A DNA stretch of 64,000 nt from Dryocosmus kuriphilus. Lineage: Eukaryota; Arthropoda; Insecta; Hymenoptera; Cynipidae. Location of the stretch: contig CM076197.1 of assembly GCA_038277395.1 (NCBI GenBank), positions 77,981,951 to 78,045,950 on the forward strand. The letters are read 5' to 3'. The notes beneath the pieces were generated by a model that ran no database searches, had not been told where the DNA came from, and saw nothing but the letters and a program-made list of their open reading frames with translations. The translations under genes were made by a program, and so were the position numbers. Positions 1 to 10,876 of the stretch are shown one piece after another. Position 1 is the stretch's first letter. Each line of letters starts with the position of its first letter.

Positions 1-239
1 TATGAGGAAGAAAAATAGATGATTTTTCTTTTTTTCTTTGTGAAGGGGTTTGAAGTTATTTTTTTTCAAGCTCTGTTCTAAAATATGAGTGTCACCTCAT
101 AAGAATAACATGGGAAAAGCACATACATATTTTTCAAATATGAGATTGGAAGGTGTAATTTTCAATAAAACGAGTGCAAATAACACGGGCTTTTTAAAAC
201 ATCTTCCCCAAATGTAATATGCATTAATGTTTTATTTTT

Positions 240-240
<1 letters not shown>

Positions 241-273
<33 letters not shown>
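241..273. repeat. Poly-C homopolymer run
   Basis: Thirty-three consecutive C residues are flanked by AT-rich sequence. Runs this long are length-unstable, and the exact count may be an assembly approximation. Confidence 0.9.
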
Positions 274-635
274 AGAATGCCCTAAAGACGAGCTTCCACA
301 CGAGGATCAAATATATTGCGGTATACGGGTCGTAAATACTACTTTTATGTAGTCTTTTCACAGATAATTTTAAATGGTCAAGTTAAAAACTTTCATTTTC
401 ATTTTCAAATTTGCATACACTTATTAGTAATTGTTAATTGTTTAAAAAAATTTTATTCGTTTAATCAATACTTTTTTCACAAACTATCATAAACGATTGT
501 TACCTGTTGGGTAACAGATTAACAATCTGTTACCTTCCAATTGTTTTATGTACCTTCAACAGATTTTAAAAAGTTTTAAAACGTTACCTTGAAATATTTT
601 TTTTATGGAAAGATAAAATGTTATCATGCCTTACC

Positions 636-638
<3 letters not shown>

Positions 639-708
<70 letters not shown>
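639..708. repeat. (TA)n microsatellite
   Basis: About 35 uninterrupted TA dinucleotides. It is self-complementary and could extrude as a cruciform. Confidence 0.95.
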
Positions 709-711
<3 letters not shown>

Positions 712-959
712 CATATTTTTTAATATTTAAAGAATACTAATTATTAAAGCTCATATCAAAATTCTTTAAAATTGTATTTTTTTATTTCACAAAAATGAGA
801 ACGTTGGTTTTCCTTGAACTCACTGTTGAATGTAACAATGTCTATAATCTAAAGTACATCTTCACTATTATATTTACTTTGTATTCAACATTATTCTAAT
901 TAAAATAAATCTTTCTCCCCACGAAGAGTAGGGGTTCGTTGAAAATTTACAAAAATTAT

Positions 960-2300
960 TAATTATTTTAACAATTTTTATTTAAAAGTGCACAGATTGA
1001 TTATTTTTATTGAGGAGGCTTAATGTAGCTAATTTGTATAAACATGTGCCCCGGTTCACTATTTTTTCTAAATTCGTGTTTACGGAATAAATCAAAGATG
1101 TTGTTTTGCGATAACGCCTTGCTATGAAACTTTGCAAATCGACAAGAATTTTTAGTTTGTCAATATAATTTTCATTAACAGATGCTAAGTATGACTATTT
1201 TTTAATGAATGGGCACAATTTCTTATATAATCAACTAAAAATGTTTTTCCAATGACTTTTTATTTATGATACTTTGCAAATTGAGCCCAATTAATAACTA
1301 TTTTGACAATTGTTATTAACAATGCACAATTTGGCTATTTTTCAATAAAGAGGCTCCATTTTTTTTTTTACAAAATCGACTAAAAATACCTTTCCGATGA
1401 ATATTTGCTATCAGACTTTGCAAATTCCCAAAAATGATTACTTATTAAACAACTTTCATGAACAAATTCACAACAAAACTAAGCATATCATAATATTAGT
1501 TCATAAAAAGGACAACTTTAGTTGATTCCGTAAAAAATTGATTCTATTCATATTAAAAAGTCAAGCGGTACATTTTGCTATAAGAATTGTTTCAATTATT
1601 CACAATTGTTATCAGTTACAAAAGTATTGCAGCAAAGAGTCATGGGAAGGACAATTTTAGTTACTTCCGGAAATCAAGATTGGGCCTATTCATAGAAAAA
1701 AGTCAAGCTGTGCATTTGTTTATGCAAATTTTTAGATAATTACCGGCAGTTGTCATTTTACAAAAAATCATTACAAAAAGAGTGACCGAAATAAATTTCT
1801 TATTTATTTATTGATTCAGATAACGAGCATATAATCCAACTAGAATTGAAAGCACCGATAGGATTAAATTCAAACACAAATTTGTTTAAACCTAAACTTA
1901 ATCTAAACTGACACAGATTAAAAAATATTCAACATGTTGATTGCGTAAAAGAAATTGTGCCCTTTCCTTGAGAAATAATCAAACTATGTTTTTTTTCACA
2001 CAAATTGTTTAAATAGTTAATAATTGTTTGCAATTGAAAAAGCATCATTGCGAAGAGTCATTAGCCAAACATCTTTACTTGATTCCGTGAACCAAATTGA
2101 GCCCATTAATTAAAAAATAGTCAAAGTGTGCATTTGTCTATGAAAATTGTTTAATAATTAACAACTAATGTCAATTTGTAAAGTATCATTACAATGAGTT
2201 ACCGAAACGACATTTTTAGTTGATTCCATAAATGCAAATTTGAGTCGATTAATTGAAAAATAATCAAACTGTAAATTTATTTATATAAATTGTTTAAAGT
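960..2300. repeat. Degenerate tandem array, unit about 140 bp
   Basis: Successive segments repeat the same order of words: a tttgcaaatt/tgtgcatttg word, then an 'aattgttta..aattgtt' word, then 'aaagagt', then 'ttttagttgattccg', then 'gcccattaattaaaaaatagtcaa'. Clear units start near 1500, 1650, 1790, 2050 and 2190. Similar words (attgtttaa, aacaaattca, ggctatttct) occur in the arms of the long palindromes at 39982-42191 and 46213-48378. This may therefore be one arm or an internal array of the same kind of foldback element. The units are strongly diverged and the boundaries are approximate. Confidence 0.6.
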
Positions 2301-3460
2301 GTTGCCCAATTTAATGTATTTAGAATGAGTCCTAATCGAGTATTAAATACTAACTATGGATTCAAATTTATTTCCTCACTCTGAAGCATGCAAAAAATTA
2401 TGCCTATTTTCTACTTATAAGTATAAATGTTTCTTTTTTTTTACAGAATACTTAAGAGTATATATGAACAGTACCGGCAGGAGGGTGGCCTATTTTTATA
2501 ATTAAAAACTGCATTTTTTTTTCTATCTGTAAAAGCCCCACTTTTTATGTTTATTAAGTGGGCACAAAGTTTCAATTTTCTGCCGGTGACGTAGCTGTCG
2601 GAAAAGTGCAATTTTTCCCCAGGTTTGGTCGAACGATGATCTGTCCTATTTGATTTTTAAAAAAGGAACAAAAACAAAAAATTGAAATACGTGTCATGTA
2701 TCCACAATTATGTATTTCAATTTGTGAAGTCAACTGGCAAAATGTCTGCACACACCAAGGTCAAAGAAATAATACGGAATGCACAAAGCTTTATTTTTTT
2801 AATTCAGATATTATTTTTTTTGTTCCGCAAGGAATGAAATTAAGCAAGAAAATCGTTTTAAAAAATATATAAATTTTATTATTTAATTTAATATGTTTTT
2901 AAAAACAAAACGGTACTAAAATTCACTTTTATGTTGCCTTGTATCTATATTAATATTATTTATTGTTCACACGTTCGCGTAGAATTATGCTAAAATTAAA
3001 AAAAAATTCTTGGAATTACCTTAATGTTATAGTTCGGTAATACATTCTTCGGAAGATTAAAAAATACTGTCAAAAAAGAACCTTGCGAAAAATATTTCTT
3101 TAATTTTCGAAATCCAAGTAACATCTTTTAATAGTATTTACGAAAAAAGGCTAAGTAACATTTTTACATCATAAAAAGTTTAAAAATTAAGAATATGTAT
3201 TTTATTTTATTTAGGTTGAAATATATAATGTTTTTTAAATATAATAATAATAAAAAAAAAATTAAAATGAGCTACTCATACGATTTTTCTGGAAGAAGAG
3301 TAAAGAATATGGTAGAAAATTTAATTCTTTATCCTGAAATCTATACACAATTTTTAAGATAATAAACTACCTAATAAATCATAAAACATTGTACTAGAAA
3401 ATCTTACCCACTCATCTTCAGTAAAAATATGATGCTAATCTGTCTCATATATTTAACTAC
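2301..3460. other. AT-rich non-coding stretch containing one dispersed repeat copy
   Basis: No gene is visible. Positions 2935-3205 are a diverged copy of 16510-16785 in the same orientation (see the separate entry). The rest holds no recognisable feature. Confidence 0.6.
2935..3205 (+). repeat. Dispersed repeat, copy 1 (sister at 16510-16785)
   Basis: The two segments share a collinear series of words: 'atttattgttca', 'cgcgtagaat', 'aaaatatttctttaatt' followed by 'tcgaaatccaa', then 'acttacgaaaaa'-like, 'taagtaacattt', 'acatcataaaa' and 'aatatgtattt'. No coding capacity is seen. They are probably remnants of an unidentified old element. Confidence 0.65.
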
Positions 3461-3870
3461 ACTAGGGACTCGGTTTCAGTTGCCCTCGATTTGTGTTTTC
3501 CAAGAAATCTTCCGAGCTCGGATAACAATTGAGCTTGGGCGGAGTGAGTCGAGGGGTCAGAGGGAAAATTCACCAACACTGTAGCCACAAAGTGGGCAGT
3601 GCCCTAACCCCATTCAACTCGTATCACTAACGTGGATTTTCGTCCCTGCTATTGGCACAACCTGGCGCTGATAAAATTTTTATCAGACTGTATAGATCAA
3701 ACAATTGAAAATTTTAATTATTCAATTTTTTTTCAAACACATTCTTGGACCTCGCGCTGCCCTCAAAGGGAACACTGGTACATACGGACCTGACTTGTTT
3801 ACTGTTTCGCGGTCTCCATTCGTGTGTCACTGACCAACCGAGTCAGACACAAATCGAGACCTCAGTGTAC
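3461..3870. repeat. Possible small inverted-repeat element
   Basis: A less AT-rich segment is bracketed by 'ctcgatttgtgt' (near 3488) and its reverse complement 'acacaaatcgag' (near 3847). 'actcggtt' and 'aaccgagt' lie just outside or inside these. This suggests a MITE of about 380 bp. No TSD was recognised, so the assignment is tentative. Confidence 0.4.
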
Positions 3871-4049
3871 TTAACTAACTTTTATAAAATACAATTAAAG
3901 TGCAGATGATAGCAAATTTTTGCTTTTTTATCCTGACCTTGTATATAATAGGCTTTGAAATTGTTTGTCTTCTTACACGTTTAATTTGCGTGAAGTTGAG
4001 TAAACAGAGATTACGTCTTTTGAAGCATTTTTTCTTGTCACTGCAAATT

Positions 4050-4433
4050 ACACAGGCCGACAAAATTACAAAAAGAGAAAAACCCAGAAAGCAGACAATA
4101 CGTTTCCCAAGGTTTCTGATGCGCTGAGTCTGAATCTGGCATCAGAATTGTCCCATCACCCTAGGTTTCCGAGATATTCTAACCTAAAAGTGCAAAAAAC
4201 AGGATTTTTTGTTATATTCGGGGTTACATGAAATTGCGAATTAATTTTTTTTCTAAAAACAAATAAGCCCACTTGAAACTACTACTCCTACCCTTCAAAA
4301 CAATTTTTAAATTTTTGCGAAGTGTTTGTTTTTCGCGGAGATATCGTTCAATGAATTTTACTACTTTAGCGTCATTATTTTGGTCATGCTGGAATAAGGA
4401 CGCTCAAGTAGTAGACTTCATTGAGCGATAAAG

Positions 4434-4508
<75 letters not shown>

Positions 4509-4770
4509 TTCTCAAAAATTGAAAAAGTGTTTTGAAGGGCAAGAGTGGTAGTTTCAAATGGTCTGATCGGTTTTTAGAAAAAAAATTAATTTGAGATATC
4601 ATATAACCTCGAATATAGCAAAAAACCTTGTTTTTTGCACACTTAGGTTAGAATATCTCGGAAACCGAGGACGATGGGACAATTCTGAGGCCAGATTTGG
4701 ATTCAGCGCATCAAAGACCTTCGGATACGTATTGTCTGCTTTCCGGGGTTTTTTCCTTGTCGGCCTGTGT
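4050..4770. mobile_element. Foldback element with (TA)n core
   Basis: The segment from 4050 (acacaggccgac) is mirrored at 4770 (gtcggcctgtgt). The mirror continues inward: 'cagacaatacg' pairs with 'cgtattgtctg', 'ggtttccgagatattctaacc' with its complement near 4650, and 'gaaactactactc' with 'gtggtagtttc'. The arms are about 260-300 bp with moderate divergence. The centre carries an inner hairpin (gagatatcgttcaatga / tcattgagcgataaagat) and a (TA)n run at 4441-4502. No transposase is present, so this is a non-autonomous foldback or MITE. Confidence 0.8.
4441..4502. repeat. (TA)n microsatellite in foldback loop
   Basis: About 31 TA units lie between the two arms of the foldback element at 4050-4770. 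Confidence 0.95.
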
Positions 4771-5102
4771 TACTTTCTAGATTCTATAAGCTATTCCTGT
4801 TGAAAGTTGCTTTTCAACAAATAAAAATTGCTTAAAAATGTATAAATCGTTAGATCCACAATGTGAAAAAATTATCTCTGTCTTTTTAATTCTTTCTAAA
4901 TATTTTGTAGAATTTATATTAGTTTTTCCATGTAAAACCCGGCTTTCTTCAAAATATAAAGGCTTATAAAAACCACTAAATCAGTTTTAACGAACTCAGT
5001 AAATGAATTTTTTCCTTTTTAAGTGATTTATGAAAAATAAATATCCCAGAAGGACAAGCTTGATGCCTGCATTCCATAAGGAAACGACTAGAGTATAGTG
5101 TA
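4771..5102. other. AT-rich spacer
   Basis: No feature was seen. The last two bases (5101-5102, TA) are the left target-site duplication of the adjacent mariner. Confidence 0.7.
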
Positions 5103-6425
5103 CGAGGGCCTACCCAAAAGAAACCGAACTACTTTTGTACAAAGTTATTATTTTGATTTTTCTACAAAAAACATTTAATCTCCTTCAAAGTACTCTCCAT
5201 TGGAGACAATACACTTATCTAATCTTTTATTCCATTGTTCGAAACATTTTTTAAATTCCTCTTTTGTGATTCTTGACAGCGCCTCCGTCGTTTTTTCCTT
5301 CACTTCAGCTACGTCCGCAAAACGCTTTCCTTTCATGTCCCTTTTCATTCGGGGGAATAAAAAAAAGTCACAGGGGGCTAAATCGGGTGAATAGGGTGGG
5401 TGAGGAACAGTGGCCATGCTATTTTTGGTCAAAAATCGGCGCACAGAAAGAGCTGTGTGAGCAGGGGCGTTGTCGTGGTGGAAAAACCAGTCCCCCGACT
5501 GCCACAAATCAGGCCTTTTCCGTCGTAAACTGTTGCGCAATCTTTTCAAGACTTCCAGGTAAAATGCCTCATTAACTGTCTGACCCGGTGGAACAAATTC
5601 TGAATGGACGACTCCTCTCACATCGAAAAAACAAATGAGCATCGTCTTAATGTTTGACCTCACCTGACGAGCTTTTTTAGGGGGAGGCGAATTTTGAGTC
5701 TTCCATTGACTTGACTGTTGCTTAGTTTCAGGATCGTATCCATAACACCACGATTCGTCACCTGTTATGACCTTGGAAAAAAAGTTTGGATCATTTTGGA
5801 ATTCCTCCTTCAGAGCAGAGCATGCTTGCACGCGGCCTTGTTTTTGCTCTGCAGTCAGCAGTCGAGGAACAAATTTTGCAGCCACCCTTCTCATCCCCAA
5901 ATCTTCACTTAGAATTCTCTGTACTGAACTCCAACTCACGACAGATTTCTCCACAACTTCTTCGATGGTCCTTCGTCGATCTTCCAGGATGATTTCACGA
6001 ATTTTTTCAACATTTTCATCGGTTCGGGCCGTCGAAGGACGTCCAGAGCGAGGTTGGTCGTCAATTGACATTTCCCCACTTTTAAAACGAGAAAACCACT
6101 CGAACACTTGAGTTTTTCCGATAGCATCATCCTTGTAGGCCGTTTTTAACATTTGAAGAGTTTCTGTGCCCGTTTTCCCGAGCAGGAAGCAAAACCTCAC
6201 GTTGGCATGCTGATCACAAAAATCAACCATCACAAAAAACGACGAGCGCGCAAAGCAACAGTCACAAAAAAAATTACACACACCAAATGCAACCTTACAC
6301 AGTGATAGCAGTTGGCATACTAACTGGTGAAAAGTGCCTCTACACGCACCTACCGGCAAAAACCCGGTACTACAACAACTCCGCTCCCCACAACGTCAGT
6401 TCGGTTTCTTTTGGGTAGGCCCTCG
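5103..6425 (-). mobile_element. Complete mariner transposon (DD34D)
   Basis: The element is 1323 bp long and flanked by TA on both sides (5101-5102, 6426-6427). The first 28 bases (5103-5130, beginning cgagggcctacccaaaag) are the exact reverse complement of the last 28 (6398-6425), so the terminal inverted repeats match perfectly. The single transposase gene lies on the minus strand and is open throughout. Matching ends, a TA duplication and an unbroken gene all indicate a recent insertion that may still be active. Confidence 0.95.
5175..6230 (-). CDS. Mariner transposase, intact, 351 aa
   Basis: This is the cut-and-paste DNA transposase of the IS630/Tc1/mariner superfamily. It binds the terminal repeats, excises the element and inserts it at TA. 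The N-terminal paired helix-turn-helix region covers about residues 1-115. The linker has FVPRLL in place of the family's WVPHEL, at residues 120-125. The catalytic triad is visible: D158 in ITGDESW, D253 in HHDNAPAH and D288 in YSPDLAPCDF. There are 34 residues between the last two, the DD34D mariner signature. The frame stays open upstream to 6359, but the ATG at 6230 gives the usual mariner length of about 345-350 aa. The C-terminus ends in a typical NGEYFEGD. No stop or frameshift was seen. Catalytic activity is inferred, not shown. Confidence 0.95.
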   Translation of the reverse strand: MVDFCDQHANVRFCFLLGKTGTETLQMLKTAYKDDAIGKTQVFEWFSRFKSGEMSIDDQPRSGRPSTARTDENVEKIREIILEDRRRTIEEVVEKSVVSWSSVQRILSEDLGMRRVAAKFVPRLLTAEQKQGRVQACSALKEEFQNDPNFFSKVITGDESWCYGYDPETKQQSSQWKTQNSPPPKKARQVRSNIKTMLICFFDVRGVVHSEFVPPGQTVNEAFYLEVLKRLRNSLRRKRPDLWQSGDWFFHHDNAPAHTALSVRRFLTKNSMATVPHPPYSPDLAPCDFFLFPRMKRDMKGKRFADVAEVKEKTTEALSRITKEEFKKCFEQWNKRLDKCIVSNGEYFEGD

Positions 6426-6582
6426 TATACTCTAATAAATCACCAGAACATGCATTAGTTACACAGTTAACTAAATTCTTCATTAATACGCAGCAATCAG
6501 TTTTTCCTCTACTTGAGAAAAATGAAGATTGTTCATACTCTGGTCTTCAATCTGGTGGTCATCTTTCATTCTATTTTTAAAT

Positions 6583-6595
6583 ATAATAATATAAC
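6583..6595. repeat. Left 13-bp TSD of outer Penelope-like element
   Basis: The 13-mer ataataatataac here is repeated exactly at 11049-11061 and brackets the outer element. Confidence 0.8.
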
Positions 6596-6675
6596 TAGAT
6601 GTGAAGTATAGTATTTTGTCGGTCATTACAGCCAAATAAAATTTTAAAGTTTAAGATTTGAAACAATTTATTTTC

Positions 6676-6708
6676 AACGTTTCGACCTTAGTTGTAGGTC
6701 ATCTTCAG
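6676..6708 (-). ncRNA. Hammerhead-like motif, outer PLE left arm
   Basis: This is the reverse complement of the motif at 10877-10909. It has core CTGAAGA, one extra base, a five-pair stem GACCT/AGGTC with a 7-nt loop, and GAAACGTT. It differs from the right copy only in context. Confidence 0.55.
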
Positions 6709-6904
6709 GAAAATTCTGCAATGATATACAAAATAAAAGACTAAAAGGGGAGTAAAAATATAATTTGAATGTAAGACATTAATAATATAAATAAATAAAA
6801 TAATATTAAAATACCTTAGGCAAGAAATTTTTGACATAATAGACAGAAGTCAAAAGCAATCATCATGTGATCCGATGATTAGAACCAACAGTAACGAAGA
6901 AAAC

Positions 6905-6917
6905 ATTTTTTAAATCA
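6905..6917. repeat. Left 13-bp TSD of nested palindromic element
   Basis: The 13-mer attttttaaatca is repeated exactly at 8749-8761. Removing 6918-8761 restores the continuity of the outer element's left arm. Confidence 0.85.
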
Positions 6918-6968
6918 GGAAATTGAAAAATTCAACGCATCCAGACTAATAATAATGTATTTAATGTT

Positions 6969-7002
6969 GACGTTTCGTCACTCGGCCGAGCGACCTCATC
7001 AG
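6969..7002 (-). ncRNA. Hammerhead-like motif, nested element left arm
   Basis: This is the reverse complement of 8600-8633 and lies at the outer end of the left arm, so each strand of the palindrome carries one motif. Confidence 0.6.
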
Positions 7003-8599
7003 AAGTAAGAAGCTAAGAAAAATATACACGCATAATTAATACGAATACTATGTTAAGCGGAGAAATAAGCATAACAGAATTGAAACTCACCAAATTATTA
7101 TTGTAATTGAAATTGGAGATAAAATATAAAAGACTTTAATTGAATGGAAACCATAAAGAATGGAAATTATTTTGTACTCAGCATCCTCACTGAAAAAATA
7201 TTGAAAAGTCAGGAATAGGAATTTGATACAGATAGAAGGAATTATTGAAATAAAAGAAATTTTTTATAAAAGGGGTATTGCATATAATAGGACAATTATT
7301 TTTTATGATATAGAAATAGATAATAATATTTTTTGAAGTTAGAAATTAGAAATTATGAAACGTGAAGACAACGTATTGTAAAATATAAACATGATGAAAT
7401 ACGTATAAGAGATATAAATGGAAGAATTTACGTAATGTAATATGTGAAAAATTTTTTTATATATAATATAAATTGAATAGTATAAAAAGGGAGTCTAAAT
7501 TGAAAAATTTGAGAACTGAAAGGAATGTAATAAGAATTTAAGACTGAATCATAAAAAACATTGGAATTATGCGTTTTATTATAAAATTTAAGAAAAAGGA
7601 GTAAAATAATTTATAAATACCTTGAGAAATAGAAAAACGGATTTGTAGTTAAAATTTTGTGTAGAAAACATAATTATGTAGGTAGAAAATAATAAAATTT
7701 CTTTTTTTTTTTGTTGTTTTGCAGGAGAGGCACAAAGTGTACCTCTCCATGGTGAAGGAAATTTTTAAAATTTAGCGCCTTTTTCCCAATTTAAATCCCC
7801 CCCTCTCCCATAAATTCTTTCCATCCTGTCAGTACTCAGCATCCTTCACCATGGAGAGGTACACTTTGTGCCTCTCCTGCAAAACAACAAAAAAACAAAA
7901 GAAATTTTATTATTTTCTACCTACATAATTATGTTTTCTACACAAAATTTTAACTACAAATCCGTTTTTCTATTTCTCAAGGTATTTATAAATTATTTTA
8001 CTCCTTTTTCTTAAATTTTATAATAAAACGCATAATTCCAATGTTTTTTATGATTCAGTCTTAAATTCTTATTACATTCCTTTCAGTTCTCAAATTTTTC
8101 AATTTAGACTCCCTTTTTATACTATTCAATTTATATTATATATAAAAAAATTTTTCACATATTACATTACGTAAATTCTTCCATTTATATCTCTTATACG
8201 TATTTCATCATGTTTATATTTTACAATACGTTGTCTTCACGTTTCATAATTTCTAATTTCTAACTTCAAAAAATATTATTATCTATTTCTATATCATAAA
8301 AAATAATTGTCCTATTATATGCAATACCCCTTTTATAAAAAATTTCTTTTATTTCAATAATTCCTTCTATCTGTATCAAATTCCTATTCCTGACTTTTCA
8401 ATATTTTTTCAGTGAGGATGCTGAGTACAAAATAATTTCCATTCTTTATGGTTTCCATTCAATTAAAGTCTTTTATATTTTATCTCCAATTTCAATTACA
8501 ATAATAATTTGGTGAGTTTCAATTCTGTTATGCTTATTTCTCCGCTTAACATAGTATTCGTATTAATTATGCGTGTATATTTTTCTTAGCTTCTTACTT

Positions 8600-8633
8600 C
8601 TGATGAGGTCGCTCGGCCGAGTGACGAAACGTC
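8600..8633 (+). ncRNA. Hammerhead-like motif, nested element right arm
   Basis: The elements of a hammerhead core are in order. CTGATGA (8600-8606) is followed by one extra G (8607), then a hairpin whose strands 8608-8616 and 8617-8625 pair fully with one G-U, then GAAAC and GTC (8626-8633). Within GAAACGTC the ACGT is self-complementary. Stem III would therefore be two pairs within one molecule, or four if two molecules pair, as in known dimeric hammerheads. Stem I is weak by eye, with only two pairs next to the core. Self-cleavage is therefore a hypothesis. Hammerhead motifs are known from the repeats of Penelope-like elements. Confidence 0.65.
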
Positions 8634-9064
8634 AACATTAAATACATTATTATTAGTCTGGATGCGTTGAATTTTTCAATTTCCTAATTATCCTTCCCGG
8701 ACGTTAAACAATTTTTGAGGATCTACATCTTACCTCTTCTACTCTACTATTTTTTAAATCATTTTTTAAAATAATAAAGTCTCCTTTAAAGGAGAAATTT
8801 AATTTTCGTCGGAAGATTACATTTTTAGATGCAGAACAAACATCGATGTTGACAATAACACTGAACAGTACAAGCTGAATGATAGACAATCTTTTCAAAG
8901 TAATCGAAGGTGGATACATTTGGAATTAAAATAATCTCAGGTGAAATGACGGTAGATTCAATTTAAAATTGAAGAAATAATATTGAAGATTTACTTTAAA
9001 ATGCAATTGTATAATTTGTTAATGTTCAAAATTTCATTTTGCAAATTGACAAAATTGTTTTTAA

Positions 9065-10438
9065 ATTTATATAAACATACAATCTTGCTAAATATTTAGC
9101 TAATACATTAAAACCGGTCTCTACAACTTATAATTCTTTTCTTAAAAATAGTTTTCAATTAAAAAATTAATTAAAAAATTTAAACATACCAAAAATGCAC
9201 TCCTTAGTTTCGTTAGATATTATTTCTATGTTTGACAGCATTCCTTTAGATTTATCCATAGTATGTATTTAAGAAAAACTAAACCTGTATCGTAATTTAA
9301 CTAAAATATTAACAAATGAGATTTTAATTGCCACTCGCACTATTTTTAACAACACTATTTTTTTTTAATAAAAAAGTTTACCACCAAATATCTGGATGCG
9401 GGCTCCCCACTCTCACCAATTATCTCAAACATCGTTATTTAAGATATTGAAAAAAGAGCGTTAAATCAACTAGATTTCAAACCTTTAATTTACAAACGAT
9501 ATGTCGATCACATTTTCACTATCATACCTACTAACAAAATAAACATTTTTTTGAATACATTCAACAACATAGAAAATTCGATTTAATTCACTATTGAACC
9601 TGAAAACAATAATTCCTTAAACTTTCTGGATTTATCAATTATGAAAACTGATGATGGAAATTTAATTACTAATTGGTTCAAAAAGTCTTCAAATTCTGAT
9701 CGTTATCTAAATTCTAATTCTCACCACATGCTTTGCCACAAAATTGGTTTAATAAAAACTTTAGTAGATAGGCGCTTGAAACTTAGTGATAAAGCATTCA
9801 AAAAAAAAAACTTAATTTACATTAAAGAAATTCTTAAAAATAATAATTATCCTTAAACTCTAATAAACGATGTTATCAAAGAAGGCATACCTGAATTTTA
9901 CAACAGCTCTATTATAGAAAATGAAAAAAATAGTTGGTAGAATTCTCACAATAAAAATGATATAAATGTTACTTTACCCTACATACAAGGACTTTCAGAA
10001 AGACTGAGAGTTTCTTTAAAAAAATTTCATCTTAACGTTTATTTCAAAAGCAATAATAATTTAAATAATTTTATTTTAAACAAAAAAGATCTGGATAATA
10101 CGGAAAATCAATCTGGTGTTGTTTATCTTATCAAATGTAAATATTGCAATAAAGTATATATCGGGGAAACAGGTAGGCGATTAAAAACTCGTATCTCAGA
10201 ACATAAAAGAGATTATCAAGTTGGAAACTTAAATACAGGCTTGCCACAAAACTGTTGGGAATTAAACCACTCTTTTGATTTTGATTTTAATAACATTCGA
10301 ATTATTGCTAGAGAGAACATCACATATAAAAGAAGAATTTATGAATCCATATATATTAATAAATTTAAAAACAATTCTGTCAATTTGCAAAATGAAATTT
10401 TGAATATTAACAAATTATACAACTGCATTTTAAAGTAA
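9065..10438 (+). pseudogene. PLE reverse transcriptase plus GIY-YIG endonuclease, decayed
   Basis: The conceptual translation shows Penelope-type reverse transcriptase landmarks in order. They are LDIISMFDSIPLDL near 9211-9255 (motif A, first catalytic Asp), KYLDAGSPLSPIISNIV near 9385-9440 (motif B), and RYVDH near 9497-9511 (motif C, where YVDD is expected, so the second Asp is His). A thumb region follows near 9610-9856. A GIY-YIG nuclease lies near 10115-10220 (VVYLIKCKYCNKVYIGETGR, then RISEHKRD). In-frame stops occur, for example near 9583, 9856 and 9938. The N-terminal part of the enzyme is missing because the sense copy starts at the edge of the inverted arm. The gene is non-functional. 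Confidence 0.85.
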
Positions 10439-10876
10439 ATCTTCAATATTATTTCTTCAATTTTAAATTAAATCTACCGCCATTTCACCTGAGGTTATTT
10501 TAATTCCAAATTTATCCACCTTCGATTACTTTGAAAAGATTGTCTATCATTCAGTTTGTACTGTTCAGTGTTATTGTCAACATCGATGTTTGTTCTGCAT
10601 CTAAAAATGTAATCTTCTGACGAAAATTAAAGTTCTCCTTTAAAGGAGACTTTATTATTTAAAAAATTTTTTTAAAAAACGTTTTCTTCGTTACTGTTGG
10701 TTCGAATCGTCGGATCACATGATGATTGCTTTCGACTTCTGTCTATTATGTCAAAAATTTCTTGACTAAGGTATTTTAATATTATTTTGTTTATTTATGT
10801 TATTAATGTCTTACAGTCAAATTATATTTTTACTTCCCTTTTAGTTTTTTATTTTGTATATCATTGTAGAATTTTC

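Larger units (their letters stand above)
1..960. other. AT-rich non-coding stretch with two simple repeats
   Basis: No gene is visible. The stretch holds a 33-nt poly-C run (241-273) and a long (TA)n microsatellite (639-708). A short imperfect repeat around 505-545 contains the word gttacctt/gttacctg several times. No coding frame of significance was seen. Confidence 0.7.
6918..8748 (+). mobile_element. Nested 1.83-kb palindromic PLE-like element
   Basis: Two arms of about 842 bp (6918-7759 and 7842-8684) are near-perfect reverse complements. The only differences noticed are within the A/T runs near 7700 and 7890. An 82-nt spacer separates them, and a unique 64-nt tail (8685-8748) follows the right arm. 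Exact 13-bp TSDs flank the element. No reverse transcriptase is present, so it is non-autonomous. Each arm tip carries a hammerhead-like core. The layout of inverted arms, one-sided tail and 13-bp TSD matches the host PLE although the sequence differs. It probably moved with PLE enzymes supplied in trans. Confidence 0.85.

Noticed and set aside
4384..4602. Open frame with a long Tyr-Ile repeat on the minus strand
   Set aside because: It is the translation of a (TA)n microsatellite. The same applies to 17913-18147.
5200..6111. Plus-strand frames inside the mariner
   Set aside because: They are antisense shadows of the intact transposase on the minus strand.
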